Positions 17,548-28,699 of a stretch of 64,000 nucleotides of DNA are shown here, piece after piece. How positions within the stretch are numbered: the stretch's first letter is position 1; each line of letters opens with the position of its first letter. The stretch is from Hoeflea_A sp965249925 (GTDB lineage: Bacteria; Pseudomonadota; Alphaproteobacteria; Rhizobiales; Rhizobiaceae): NCBI GenBank assembly GCA_965249925.1, contig OZ252260.1:2604001-2668000 (forward strand), read 5' to 3'. The notes beneath the pieces are model-generated. The model was given only the letters and a program-made list of their open reading frames with translations. It had not been told where the DNA came from and ran no database searches. The position numbers were made by a program, and so were the translations under genes.

Positions 17548-19029
17548 ATGTTTGGTAAACGGGGAAAACAGGATCTGGGTCCGTCGGCCGAAGCCGCAGC
17601 GGTGGTGCTCGCGCCGAGCAAGGCCGAGGACAAACGCAAACCCAGTATCCCGGATGGCAAGTCCACCGAAGCGCCGGTCCGCACCAACACACCGTTGGCG
17701 CCTGGTGCCGACCGGCCGGAGACCAAGCGCCGGTCTTCAAAACGTAACGAGGGTTACTACGCGACCAAGTCGCAGGTCTTTTCAGCGCTGATCGATACCA
17801 TCGATCTATCGCAGTTGTCCAAGCTCGACACCGAGAGCGCGCGCGAAGAAATACGCGACATTGTCAACGACATCATCACGATCAAAAACTTTGCGATGTC
17901 GATCTCCGAGCAGGAGGAACTGCTCGAGGACATCTGCAACGACGTGTTGGGCTATGGCCCGCTCGAACCGCTGCTGGCGCGCGACGACATCGCCGATATC
18001 ATGATCAACGGTTCCGGCCAGAGCTATATCGAAGTTGACGGCAAGGTCGAGGAAACCGATATCCGGTTTCGTGACGAGAGCCAGTTGCTGTCGATCTGTC
18101 AACGCATCGTCAGCCAGGTCGGCCGCCGGGTCGACGAGTCCAGTCCGATCTGCGACGCCCGTCTGCCCGATGGGTCCCGGGTCAACGTCATCGCACCGCC
18201 GCTGGCGATCGACGGTACGGCGTTGACGATCCGCAAGTTCAAGAAAGACAAGCTGACGCTGGACCAACTCGTCAGCTTTGGCAGCATTACTCCCGCCGGC
18301 GCGACAATTCTGCAGATTATCGGACGGGTACGCTGCAACGTGGTGATTTCCGGTGGCACCGGCTCCGGCAAGACGACTCTGTTGAACTGCCTGACACGCT
18401 ACATCGATACCACCGAGCGGGTGATCACCTGCGAGGACTCCGCGGAACTGCAACTGCAGCAGCCGCATGTGGTGCGCCTGGAGACCCGGCCGCCCAATAT
18501 CGAGGGCGAGGGTGAAGTGACCATGCGCGACCTGGTCAAGAACTGCCTGCGCATGCGGCCGGAACGCATCATCGTCGGCGAGGTTCGCGGTCCGGAGGTT
18601 TTCGACCTGCTGCAGGCGATGAACACCGGCCACGACGGATCGATGGGCACGATCCACTCAAACTCGCCGCGCGAATGTCTCAGCCGTATGGAATCGATGA
18701 TCGCCATGGGCGGCTATTCGCTTCCCTCCAAGACCGTGCGGGAGATCATCACCAGTTCCGTCGATGTGATCGTCCAGGCCGCCCGCCTGCGCGATGGTTC
18801 GCGGCGGATCACCCATATCACCGAAGTGGTCGGCATGGAGGGCGAGGTCATCATTACCCAGGACCTGATGACCTTTGATATCGAAGGCGAGGACACCAAC
18901 GGGCGTATCATCGGCCAGCATCGGTCGACCGGGATCGGCCGGCCGCAATTTTGGGAAAAGGCACGTTACTTCGCCGAGGAAACACGCCTCGCCGAGGCAT
19001 TGGACAGCATGGAACAGGCGACCGTCTGA
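17548..19029 (+). CDS. cpaF: Tad secretion ATPase CpaF/TadA
   Basis: The 493-residue hexameric motor ATPase of the Tad pilus. A variable, proline- and basic-rich N-terminus (about 75 residues) precedes the CpaF/GspE domain. Walker A is GGTGSGKTTLLN, the Asp/Glu boxes are in VITCEDSAELQL and RIIVGEVRGPE, and His-box features appear in HDGSMGTIHSNSPRE. It drives both extension and retraction in studied Tad systems. It sits between cpaE and tadB with an intervening 39 bp gap containing the tadB ribosome-binding site. Confidence 0.95.
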   Translation: MFGKRGKQDLGPSAEAAAVVLAPSKAEDKRKPSIPDGKSTEAPVRTNTPLAPGADRPETKRRSSKRNEGYYATKSQVFSALIDTIDLSQLSKLDTESAREEIRDIVNDIITIKNFAMSISEQEELLEDICNDVLGYGPLEPLLARDDIADIMINGSGQSYIEVDGKVEETDIRFRDESQLLSICQRIVSQVGRRVDESSPICDARLPDGSRVNVIAPPLAIDGTALTIRKFKKDKLTLDQLVSFGSITPAGATILQIIGRVRCNVVISGGTGSGKTTLLNCLTRYIDTTERVITCEDSAELQLQQPHVVRLETRPPNIEGEGEVTMRDLVKNCLRMRPERIIVGEVRGPEVFDLLQAMNTGHDGSMGTIHSNSPRECLSRMESMIAMGGYSLPSKTVREIITSSVDVIVQAARLRDGSRRITHITEVVGMEGEVIITQDLMTFDIEGEDTNGRIIGQHRSTGIGRPQFWEKARYFAEETRLAEALDSMEQATV

Positions 19030-19068
19030 CGGCTGCCGCGGGATCCGCCGGATCGAAAAGAGGAACAG

Positions 19069-20079
19069 ATGTTTGGGCTTGATTCGACGGTACTGTTCGT
19101 CATCGTCCTGACCGCGATCGCCGCGGGCGGGCTGGCCTATGCGGTGATGTTCACCACGTTCGAGAATCAAAAAAAATCGGATGCCCGTATCGAGCGGGTC
19201 AAGACGGCTGAAACCGACATCGACGCTGTCAAGACGGCACGCGACCGGATCAACCAGGTCGCTATGCGCCGCAAGTCGGTTCAGGAATCGTTGAAGGATC
19301 TGGAAGACAAGCAGAAAAACCGCAGCAATCCGACGACACCGCCGCTGAAGGTGGCGTTGAAGCAGACCGGTTGGAACATCTCCGTCGGGCAGTTCTACGT
19401 CGCCAGCCTTGTTTCCGGTGTGCTCCTGGGCACTCTTGCCTTTATCTTCAACGGCAATCTGTTGATCGCCATAGGAGCGCTGATGGTTGGCGCACTTGGC
19501 GTGCCGCGCTGGGTCGTGTCCTTTGTGCGCAACCGGCGCATGAAGGCCTTTCTGATTGAGTTTCCCAATGCGCTGGATGTGATGGTCCGATCGATCAAAT
19601 CCGGACTGCCGCTGAACGACGCCCTGCGGCTGATCGCATCGGACGCCCAGGAACCGCTGCGCAGTGAGTTCCGCAAGGTCGTCGAGGCCCAGCAATTGGG
19701 CCTTACCGTGCCCGAGGCTTGCGAGCGGCTGCATGAGAACGTGCCGGTGCCGGAAACCAACTTTTTCGCCATCGTGATTGCCATCCAGGCGCAGGCTGGC
19801 GGCAACCTTTCGGAAGCGTTGGCCAATCTGTCGCGGGTCTTGCGCGACCGGCGCAAGATGAAAGCCAAGGTCAACGCCCTGTCGATGGAGGCCAAGGCAT
19901 CGGCTGCTATCATCGGCGCCTTGCCCTTTATTATCACGCTTCTGGTCTATCTGACGACACCCGATTACATCTCGCTGCTGTTCACCGATCCGCGGGGCAA
20001 TGTGATCCTCGGCATTTCGGGCGTGTGGATGGCGATCGGAATCCTGACCATGCGCAACATGATCAATTTCGATATTTAG
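19069..20079 (+). CDS. tadB: Tad inner-membrane platform protein TadB
   Basis: A 336-residue GspF-domain membrane protein. It has an N-terminal helix, a charged linker, two central helices and a T2SSF domain (ALDVMVRSIKSGLPLNDALR, about residues 167-186), then two C-terminal helices. It forms the pilus assembly platform with TadC. ATG at 19069 follows AGAGGAACAG. It is co-oriented with cpaF and tadC at 28-39 bp spacing. Confidence 0.92.
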   Translation: MFGLDSTVLFVIVLTAIAAGGLAYAVMFTTFENQKKSDARIERVKTAETDIDAVKTARDRINQVAMRRKSVQESLKDLEDKQKNRSNPTTPPLKVALKQTGWNISVGQFYVASLVSGVLLGTLAFIFNGNLLIAIGALMVGALGVPRWVVSFVRNRRMKAFLIEFPNALDVMVRSIKSGLPLNDALRLIASDAQEPLRSEFRKVVEAQQLGLTVPEACERLHENVPVPETNFFAIVIAIQAQAGGNLSEALANLSRVLRDRRKMKAKVNALSMEAKASAAIIGALPFIITLLVYLTTPDYISLLFTDPRGNVILGISGVWMAIGILTMRNMINFDI

Positions 20080-20107
20080 ACGCCGCAACGCTTGAGGATT
20101 CGAGTCC

Positions 20108-21088
20108 ATGGTTGAAACGCTGACAGATCCGAATTTCCTCATGGCGATCCTCGTCGGCATCGCTGTGTTTGCAACGTTGTTCACCATCTTCATGCCGTTG
20201 CTCGACCGGGGTGACCTGAAGGCCCGCATGCGCTCCGTGGCCATCGAACGCGACGAGATCCGCGCCCGGGAGCGGGCTCGACTCAATGCCGAGTCGGGGA
20301 ATCGGGGGAGCCTGCGTTTCGAAAGCAACGTGCAGGCGCAAAACCTGGTGGACCGTCTCAACCTGCGCGAGGCTCTGGTCGACAGCGAGACCGTCAGAAA
20401 ACTGAAGATGGCAGGCTATCGCACCCAGAACGCGCTGAACATTTATCTGGCCGCCCGCTTCGTCCTGCCGTTCGTGTTTTTGGCTGCGGCGGTGTTTTAC
20501 ATCTTTGGCGTCGGTGTGCTGGAAGAACAGTCGCTGATGGTGCGGCTTTTCGCCTGTCTCGGCGTCGCCTATCTCGGGTTCTATGCCCCGAACATCTTCA
20601 TCTCGAACCGCACCTCGAAACGTCAATTGTCAATCAAGAGGGCTTGGCCCGACGCACTCGACCTGATGCTGATCTGTGTCGAATCGGGCATATCGATGGA
20701 AGCGGCATTCAAGCGGGTTGCCAATGAAATCGCCACCCAGTCGGCACCGCTGGCCGAAGAACTGGTGCTGACGACGGCGGAACTCTCCTATCTGGACGAG
20801 CGGCGCAAGGCGCTGGAAAACCTCGGCGAACGCACCGGCCTCGAGGCGGTGCGTTCCGTCGGGCAGGCGCTGATCCAGGCCGAACGCTACGGGACTCCGA
20901 TCGCCCAGGCGCTGCGCGTGCTGGCGCAGGAAAGCCGCGACCAGCGTATGACCGAGGCCGAGAAGAAGGCAGCCGCGCTGCCGCCAAAGCTGACGGTACC
21001 GATGATCGTATTTTTCCTGCCGGTCATATTCGGTGTGATCCTCGGCCCGGCGATCATGCAGGTGATGGACAATTCGGCCGGCTACTGA
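20108..21088 (+). CDS. tadC: Tad inner-membrane platform protein TadC
   Basis: A 326-residue paralogue of TadB with an N-terminal helix, two central membrane helices, a T2SSF domain (ALDLMLICVESGISMEAAFKR) and a C-terminal helix near FFLPVIFGVILGPAIM. It is the last + strand gene of the pilus cluster. The next gene, tadD, converges from the other strand across a 123 bp gap in which I see no clear terminator. Confidence 0.92.
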   Translation: MVETLTDPNFLMAILVGIAVFATLFTIFMPLLDRGDLKARMRSVAIERDEIRARERARLNAESGNRGSLRFESNVQAQNLVDRLNLREALVDSETVRKLKMAGYRTQNALNIYLAARFVLPFVFLAAAVFYIFGVGVLEEQSLMVRLFACLGVAYLGFYAPNIFISNRTSKRQLSIKRAWPDALDLMLICVESGISMEAAFKRVANEIATQSAPLAEELVLTTAELSYLDERRKALENLGERTGLEAVRSVGQALIQAERYGTPIAQALRVLAQESRDQRMTEAEKKAAALPPKLTVPMIVFFLPVIFGVILGPAIMQVMDNSAGY

Positions 21089-21211
21089 CGATGTCTGAAA
21101 ACGCTGCGGCCGACGGGCGCTCGACGGCTCGCTCGGCCGACGGCTTTGCACGACATTGATATCCGGAAAACTGCCGATCAAAAAACCGATATTCTAGACC
21201 CTGACGGGCTT

Positions 21212-22018
21212 CTAACTCTTCTTGTCTTCGAGCTTGGCCCAGGCGTTGCGTTGCGCCAGGATGGCGCGCAGATAGGCCACATTGGCTTCCGCCTGGTCGC
21301 GGGACAATTCCGCGCGGGCAATTTTTTCAGCTTCCTCGAAGCGCCCCTGCAACCCGACGACAAGTGCCAGATTCTGGCGCACGCGGCTGTCGGCGCCGGG
21401 CATTGTCGCTGCCTTGTGCAGGTAAGTCTCGGCCATCGGCAGGTCGCCACTCAGCACGTATGACATGCCGAGATTGGACAGCACCGTCGACTCGTTCGGC
21501 ACGATATCAAGTGCCTGGCGGTACTTTTGCCGCGCTTCGTTGGGCTGGCCGAGCTGGTCGAGGATCGCCCCTTCCGCCGACATCAGCCGCCAGTCCGGCT
21601 GGTCGGGTGTTTGCGCCCGTCGCACCGTATCCAGCGCATGTTTGAGCTGGCCCGCCGCGGCCTGAGCCTTGCCGTAGCTTGCCAGCACCGCTCGGTCGGT
21701 GGGATGGTGGATGGCGACCTGCTGCATGACCGAAAGCGCTTGGCTGTCGCGTCCGGTCATGCGCAGAATGGTGGCGTAGTTGATGCCGGTGGTCTTGTCC
21801 TTCGGATTGGCCGAATAGGCGGCCGCGAACTGCCTTTCGGCGCGCCCCAGTTCGGTCGCGTTCATTTCCGATATCGGTTTGTTGCTGGACGGAATGGAGC
21901 CGGTCTTGATATTCGATGTATTGGCGCATGCGGTCAGACCGGCGGCAAGGGCCAGGGTACAGACAGATAGCGTAAGCCGGGAAATGCGTTTAAAGGTCGG
22001 ATTACACCTGTCGCTCAT
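21212..22018 (-). CDS. tadD: TPR lipoprotein TadD
   Basis: A 268-residue lipoprotein. The signal sequence ends in a lipobox (LAAGLTAC). It is followed by several tetratricopeptide repeats (KYRQALDIVPNESTVLSNLG and preceding or following units) covering most of the protein. TadD is required for Tad pilus secretion in other bacteria, perhaps as a secretin assembly factor. Here it is inverted relative to tadB-tadC. It has its own upstream region shared with the divergent aminopeptidase gene, so it is expressed independently. Confidence 0.87.
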   Translation of the reverse strand: MSDRCNPTFKRISRLTLSVCTLALAAGLTACANTSNIKTGSIPSSNKPISEMNATELGRAERQFAAAYSANPKDKTTGINYATILRMTGRDSQALSVMQQVAIHHPTDRAVLASYGKAQAAAGQLKHALDTVRRAQTPDQPDWRLMSAEGAILDQLGQPNEARQKYRQALDIVPNESTVLSNLGMSYVLSGDLPMAETYLHKAATMPGADSRVRQNLALVVGLQGRFEEAEKIARAELSRDQAEANVAYLRAILAQRNAWAKLEDKKS

Positions 22019-22141
22019 GTCATGGCCCCGCCGGCTGACGTGTGTCTTGTGAAATGCGGCACTTGTGCCGCTTGCCCCGTGCTTTCATCAATATTCTGTT
22101 AACCCTAATGGATGGTTAACGGTATTTACCAAAGGTGACCG

Positions 22142-23518
22142 ATGACATTGTCCTGTTTTGCCGATCCAAGCGAGGTATCGCTTCCGGTGCGTCTGCTCTG
22201 CAAGCCGGATCTGGAACATGCGGTGGGCGACCCGCTGACGCGCAATTGGATTAAGGCGACCGGCTTCAAGGGCGGTGCCGGGGAACTGCAATTGCTGCCG
22301 GCGGCCGACGGTACGCTCGCAGGCGCGCTGTTCGGCCTCGGCGCCGCAGCGGACGAATTGCCTTTGGTGGCCGGTAAACTGGCTGCTGCCCTGCCGCCGG
22401 TGGTCTGGAATCTTGAGAATGCCGGCTCGGCGGCAGCCGCGCTGGCGCTTGGCTTCGGGCTGGGCAGCTACCGTTTCGATCGCTACCGCAAGTCGGAGCA
22501 GTCCCGGGCCCGGCTGATCGTTCCGGACGGTGTCGACCGGGAAGCCCTGGAGCGGACCTTGTCCGGCTGCTTCCTGACCCGCGATCTCGTCAACACGCCG
22601 GTCAACGATATGGGACCCGCTGAACTGGAAGCGGCCATGCGTCGTCTGGCGGCGGTCCATGACGCGGAGGTGACCTCGATCGAAGGGCAGGCGCTGCTGG
22701 ATCGCAATTTCCCGATGATTCATGCGGTCGGCCGGGCGAGCGCCAGTGCGCCACGACTGCTCGATCTGCGCTGGGGCCGCGAGGATGCACCGCGCGTGAC
22801 GCTGGTCGGCAAAGGTGTGTGCTTCGACACCGGCGGGCTGGATATCAAGCCGGCGGCGGGCATGCTGTTGATGAAAAAGGACATGGGCGGGGCGGCCAAT
22901 GTGCTCGGTCTCGCCTCGATGATCATGGCTGCTCGGATTCCGGTTCGCCTTCGGGTGCTGATCCCGGCGGTGGAAAACGCCATCGCAGGCGACGCGTTCC
23001 GGCCCGGCGATGTGCTGACCAGCCGTAAGGGGATTACCGTGGAAATCGGCAACACCGATGCCGAGGGCCGGCTGGTGCTCGCCGACGCGCTGGCCCATGC
23101 CGACGAGGAGGCGCCGGCCATGATGATCGACATGGCAACCCTTACGGGAGCGGCCCGGGTGGCGCTGGGACCCGACCTGCCGCCGTTCTATTGCCACGGG
23201 GACACCTTGGCCGAGGAACTACTGGCGGCGGGCCGCACCACGCATGATCCGTTGTGGCGAATGCCGCTGCACAAGCCCTATGACCGCAGTCTTTCCTCGA
23301 TGGTCGCCGATATCAACAACGTTCCGGCCGGCGGCATGGCGGGATCGGTGACCGCGGCGCTTTTCCTCAACCGGTTCGTCGAACATGCCGACAGTTGGGT
23401 GCATTTCGATATCTATGCGTGGAACCCCAAGGCTAAGCCTTGGTCGCCCGTCGGGGGCGAGGCACAGGGTATCCGAGCGCTGTTCCAACTAATCTCCGAG
23501 CGTTTTGACGGGCCGTGA
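22142..23518 (+). CDS. Leucyl aminopeptidase (M17 family)
   Basis: A cytosolic two-metal aminopeptidase of 458 residues. Metal and catalytic motifs are intact: GKGVCFDTGGLDIKP, LMKKDMGGAA and the family hallmark NTDAEGRLVLADAL, then MIDMATLTGAARVALG. The N-terminal macrodomain-like region is shorter and more divergent than in E. coli PepA, as in many alphaproteobacterial paralogues. It is upstream of an NlpC/P60 peptidase with a MarR-type gene between them, suggesting a link to peptide or cell-wall peptide turnover. Confidence 0.93.
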   Translation: MTLSCFADPSEVSLPVRLLCKPDLEHAVGDPLTRNWIKATGFKGGAGELQLLPAADGTLAGALFGLGAAADELPLVAGKLAAALPPVVWNLENAGSAAAALALGFGLGSYRFDRYRKSEQSRARLIVPDGVDREALERTLSGCFLTRDLVNTPVNDMGPAELEAAMRRLAAVHDAEVTSIEGQALLDRNFPMIHAVGRASASAPRLLDLRWGREDAPRVTLVGKGVCFDTGGLDIKPAAGMLLMKKDMGGAANVLGLASMIMAARIPVRLRVLIPAVENAIAGDAFRPGDVLTSRKGITVEIGNTDAEGRLVLADALAHADEEAPAMMIDMATLTGAARVALGPDLPPFYCHGDTLAEELLAAGRTTHDPLWRMPLHKPYDRSLSSMVADINNVPAGGMAGSVTAALFLNRFVEHADSWVHFDIYAWNPKAKPWSPVGGEAQGIRALFQLISERFDGP

Positions 23519-23573
23519 TGCAAAATGATACGGTAGCGAAACAATATTGCACCATCAGGACGATTCGGGCGGA

Positions 23574-23924
23574 ATGGGCATCGCGCTGAGCGCTTCGCAA
23601 GCCTTGCATCTGTGGCACGACACCTCGTTGCGGCTGGTTCGGTCCGACACGCCGGATCTGACCCTGCGGCAGATGAGCATCCTCTTGCACATCTATCTCG
23701 TGCCCCCACCGCACACGGTGCGCGGTCTGGCGGCAACACTCGACGTGACCAAACCGGTGATAACCCGGGCACTCGACTCGATGGGGGCGCTCGGCCTCGT
23801 GCAACGCGTCCGCGACCAAAACGATCGCCGCAACGTGATCATTCAGCGCACGGTGGGCGGTGCGCTTTACCTTGAACGACTGGGTGACGTCATCGTCGAG
23901 CAGGCTGCGGAATTGTCGCTATGA
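23574..23924 (+). CDS. MarR-family transcriptional regulator
   Basis: A small winged-helix protein of 116 residues. The core runs from LTLRQMSILLHIY through helix 3/4 (TVRGLAATLDVTKPVITRAL) to the wing QRVRDQNDRRNVIIQRT. The start is uncertain: ATG at 23574 (MGIALS) or TTG at 23547. It is short at the C-terminus compared with classic MarR proteins, so the dimerisation helix may be reduced. Its stop overlaps the NlpC/P60 start (ATGA), so the pair is translationally coupled and the regulator may control its own operon. Confidence 0.75.
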   Translation: MGIALSASQALHLWHDTSLRLVRSDTPDLTLRQMSILLHIYLVPPPHTVRGLAATLDVTKPVITRALDSMGALGLVQRVRDQNDRRNVIIQRTVGGALYLERLGDVIVEQAAELSL

Positions 23925-24781
23925 AAAAACCCGACCGCCGCCTGCACGCGTACCGTCCCGATCTTGCCGACGTGAATCTTAAAGCGGCCGTTCGTGCCGC
24001 CGAATATGTCGCCGGGTCGCCGGCCCAGGTGATCCGGCCACTGGTCGATATGAAGGATGCGCCCGACGATGGATCGGAAGCCGTCAGCCAGGTGCTGCTC
24101 GGCGAGACTGTCGCGGTTTTCGAAGAGGCCGGCGGCTGGAGCTGGATTCAATCCGATCGCGACCGCTATGTCGGCTATGTACCGACTGCCACTCTCGGTT
24201 CCGTGACTGAGCCGCCGACCCACGTCGTCGCGGTGCCGCGGACATTCGTCTACCGGACACCCGATCTGCGCAGTTCCGCCGATATGGCGGTTTCAATGGG
24301 AAGCCGGCTAACGGTCGTGCAAATTGTACAGACACGGGGCACCGCCTATGCCGTGCTGGCCGACGGCAGGGCCCTGATTGCGGCGCATCTGCGGCCGCCG
24401 ACGCATCATTTCGACGACTGCGTCGCGGTCGCCGAAAGCTTTCTGGAAACACCCTATCTATGGGCCGGCAGATCCGGCTTCGGTTTCGATTGTTCCGGCT
24501 TGATCCAACTGTCGATGATGATGTGCGGTCGATCGGTGCTGCGCGATTCCGATATGCAGGCCGATTCCATCGGCGACCCGCTTGATCCGGACATCGAACA
24601 GAAGCATCTGCGCCGCGGCGACCTGGTGTTCTGGAAGGGCCATGCGGGCATGATGGCGGACGCCCACACCCTGATTCACGCCAGCGGCCACAGCATGCGG
24701 GTGGTTCGCGAGCCGCTGGCGGAGGCCGTCGAGCGCATTGCCAGGCTCTACGGACGGCCGACCGCCTATCGCCGGCCATAG
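23921..24781 (+). CDS. NlpC/P60 family peptidase with SH3 domains
   Basis: A 286-residue probable cell-wall peptidase. Two bacterial SH3-like domains (about residues 50-160) precede an NlpC/P60 domain with catalytic Cys191 in FGFDCSGL, His241 in WKGHAGMM and His253 in LIHASG. The family cleaves peptide links such as D-Glu-mDAP in peptidoglycan stems. No classical signal peptide is evident, which suggests a cytoplasmic recycling role or export by another route. It is coupled to the preceding MarR gene and converges with the Yej transporter. Confidence 0.85.
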   Translation: MKKPDRRLHAYRPDLADVNLKAAVRAAEYVAGSPAQVIRPLVDMKDAPDDGSEAVSQVLLGETVAVFEEAGGWSWIQSDRDRYVGYVPTATLGSVTEPPTHVVAVPRTFVYRTPDLRSSADMAVSMGSRLTVVQIVQTRGTAYAVLADGRALIAAHLRPPTHHFDDCVAVAESFLETPYLWAGRSGFGFDCSGLIQLSMMMCGRSVLRDSDMQADSIGDPLDPDIEQKHLRRGDLVFWKGHAGMMADAHTLIHASGHSMRVVREPLAEAVERIARLYGRPTAYRRP

Positions 24782-24797
24782 CGGCAGATGCCGTCAA

Positions 24798-26422
<1,625 letters not shown>

Positions 26423-26426
<4 letters not shown>

Positions 26427-27565
26427 TGGAACGTCTTTCGCGGGTCGAAGGCATCGCGCGTCGCCTCGCCGATAAAGATCAGCAGCGACAGCATGATGGA
26501 GATGACGAAGAAGGCGGTGAGACCGAGCCAAGGTGCCTGCAGGTTGCGCTTGCCCTGGGCAATCAGTTCGCCCAGCGACGGCGATCCGGGCGGCAGGCCG
26601 AAGCCCAGGAAATCGAGCGAGGTCAGCGTGGTGATCGAACCGGACAGGATAAACGGCAGAAACGTCAGGGTGGCCACCATTGCATTGGGCAGCAGATGCC
26701 GGAACATGATCGTCGTATTGCCGACACCCAAAGCCCGTGCCGCATTCACATATTCAAAGTTGCGGGCGCGTAGGAACTCCGCCCGCACCACGCCGACAAA
26801 GGCGACCCATGAGAACAACAGCATGATGGCGAGCAGGATCCAGAAGCCGGGCGGCAGGATCGCGGCGATGATCAGCAGGATATAGAGCACCGGCATCGAC
26901 GACCAGATTTCGATAAAGCGCTGCAGGATCAGGTCGGTCCAGCCGCCGAAATAGCCCTGGATGGCCCCCATGGAGACGCCGACCAACGCAGAGAAGGCGG
27001 TAAGCAACAGGCCGAACAGCACTGATATGCGGAAGCCGTATATGGTGCGTGCCATCACGTCGCGTGCCTGGTCGTCGGTGCCCAGCCAGTTCATGTTGCC
27101 GATGACGCAGTCCGGGTCGTCAACGCCTTCCGGATAGGCCGAACAGCGCTCCTGGCGGCTCATCAGCCACCAGGGCGGCGTGGGTGCCGAGAAGGGAATG
27201 TAGGAATTGGCGGTCCGATAGGTGTAGCGGATCGGCGGCCATATCATCCAGCCATTGGCTTCGATTTCCTCGCGGATGAACGGATCACGGTAATCGGTGC
27301 GCGCCAGGAAGCCGCCGAATTTCTCCTCCGGGTAATCCACCAGCACCGGCACCAGCAACTCGCCCTTGTAGGAGGCGAGGATCGGCCGGTCGTTGGCGAT
27401 GAATTCGGCGAACAGGCTGAGGACGAACAGCACCAGGAAGATCCACAGTGACCAGTAGCCGCGCCGGTTGGATTTGAAGTTGCGCCAGCGGCGCTTGGCC
27501 GTTGGCGAAAAGAAGCCCTGGGGGCGGCCGCTGTCGACGCTTACGGGAGGGACTTTCTGTTCCAT
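26423..27565 (-). CDS. yejE: Peptide ABC transporter permease YejE-like
   Basis: A 380-residue BPD_transp_1 permease. An N-terminal cytoplasmic region is followed by one helix (LWIFLVLFVLSLFAEFI), a large periplasmic loop and five further helices. The coupling (EAA-like) loop is near NAARALGVGNTTIMFRHLLP. The periplasmic cysteine pair around ERCSAYPEGVDDPDCVIG is usual for YejE. Its 3' end overlaps yejF by 4 bp and it follows yejB by 1 bp. Confidence 0.92.
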
Positions 27566-27566
27566 G

Positions 27567-28667
27567 TCAGACGTCCCGCCGTTCGAAGTCGATGCGCGGA
27601 TCGACCCAGGTGTAGACCAGGTCGGAGATGAGGCCGACCACCAGGCCCATCAGCGAAAAGATGTAGAGTGTGCCGAACACCACCGGATAGTCGCGCTTGA
27701 GAACCGACTCGTAGCCCAGCCGCCCCAGCCCATCGAGCGAGAAGATGGTTTCGATCAGCAGCGAACCGGAGAAGAAGGCGGTGATGAAAGCCGCCGGAAA
27801 ACCGGCGATGATGATCAGCATGGCGTTACGGAACACATGGCCGTAAAGCACCTGGTTTTCCGTCAGGCCCTTGGCCCGCGCCGTCGTCACATATTGCTTG
27901 CGGATTTCGTCGATAAACGAGTTCTTGGTGAGCAGCGTGGTCGTTGCGAAGGCGGCGAGCGACAGGGAAATGAGCGGCAGGGTCAGGTGCCAGAAATAGT
28001 CGATGATCTTTTCCCACCAGCTGAGTTCGCTGAAATTGTCCGACACCAGGCCGCGCAGCGGAAACCAGTCGAAGAAGGAGCCGCCGGCGAACACCACGAT
28101 CAGCATAATGCCGAACAGGAAGCCCGGCACGGCATAGGCGACGATGATAACGCCGGAGGTCCAGATATCGAAACGCGACCCGTCGGTGACGGCCTTGCGG
28201 ATCCCCAGCGGCACCGAAATCAGGTAGGAAATGATCAGGATCCACAGACCGAGTGAAACCGAGACCGGCATCTTTTCGATGATCAGGTCGATGACTGAGA
28301 TATCGCGGAAGTAGCTTTCGCCGAAATCGAAGCGGATGAAGTTCCACATCATCTGCAGGAAGCGCTCCAGCGGCGGCTTGTCGAAGCCGAACTGCTGTTC
28401 GAGCTTGGCGATGAATTCAGGGTCGAGGCCCTGGGCGCCGCGGTACTTTGAGGAGAAGTCCGTGCCGGTGGCGGACTGCACCTGCTGCTGGTCGCCGCCG
28501 CCGCCGGTGATCCGCTCCGTTGCCGAATTGCCCTGGCCGGTCAGTTCGGCGATCACCTGCTCGACCGGACCGCCCGGTGCGAACTGGATGACCAGGAACG
28601 AGATGGCCATGATCCCGATGAGCGTGGGGATCATCAACAGCAGCCGGCGCAGGATATAGGCGCCCAT
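27567..28667 (-). CDS. yejB: Peptide ABC transporter permease YejB-like
   Basis: A 366-residue BPD_transp_1 permease with an N-terminal helix (LLLMIPTLIGIMAISFLVIQ). A long extracytoplasmic insertion contains a Gly/Gln-rich stretch (GGGGDQQQVQ), then five helices and the coupling loop YVTTARAKGLTENQVLYGHV. It works as a heterodimer with YejE. It is located just downstream of the two binding-protein genes, 32 bp after the second. Confidence 0.92.
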   Translation of the reverse strand: MGAYILRRLLLMIPTLIGIMAISFLVIQFAPGGPVEQVIAELTGQGNSATERITGGGGDQQQVQSATGTDFSSKYRGAQGLDPEFIAKLEQQFGFDKPPLERFLQMMWNFIRFDFGESYFRDISVIDLIIEKMPVSVSLGLWILIISYLISVPLGIRKAVTDGSRFDIWTSGVIIVAYAVPGFLFGIMLIVVFAGGSFFDWFPLRGLVSDNFSELSWWEKIIDYFWHLTLPLISLSLAAFATTTLLTKNSFIDEIRKQYVTTARAKGLTENQVLYGHVFRNAMLIIIAGFPAAFITAFFSGSLLIETIFSLDGLGRLGYESVLKRDYPVVFGTLYIFSLMGLVVGLISDLVYTWVDPRIDFERRDV

Positions 28668-28699
28668 ATGTGCATTCCCCGTAGATCAGGCCGGCACGG

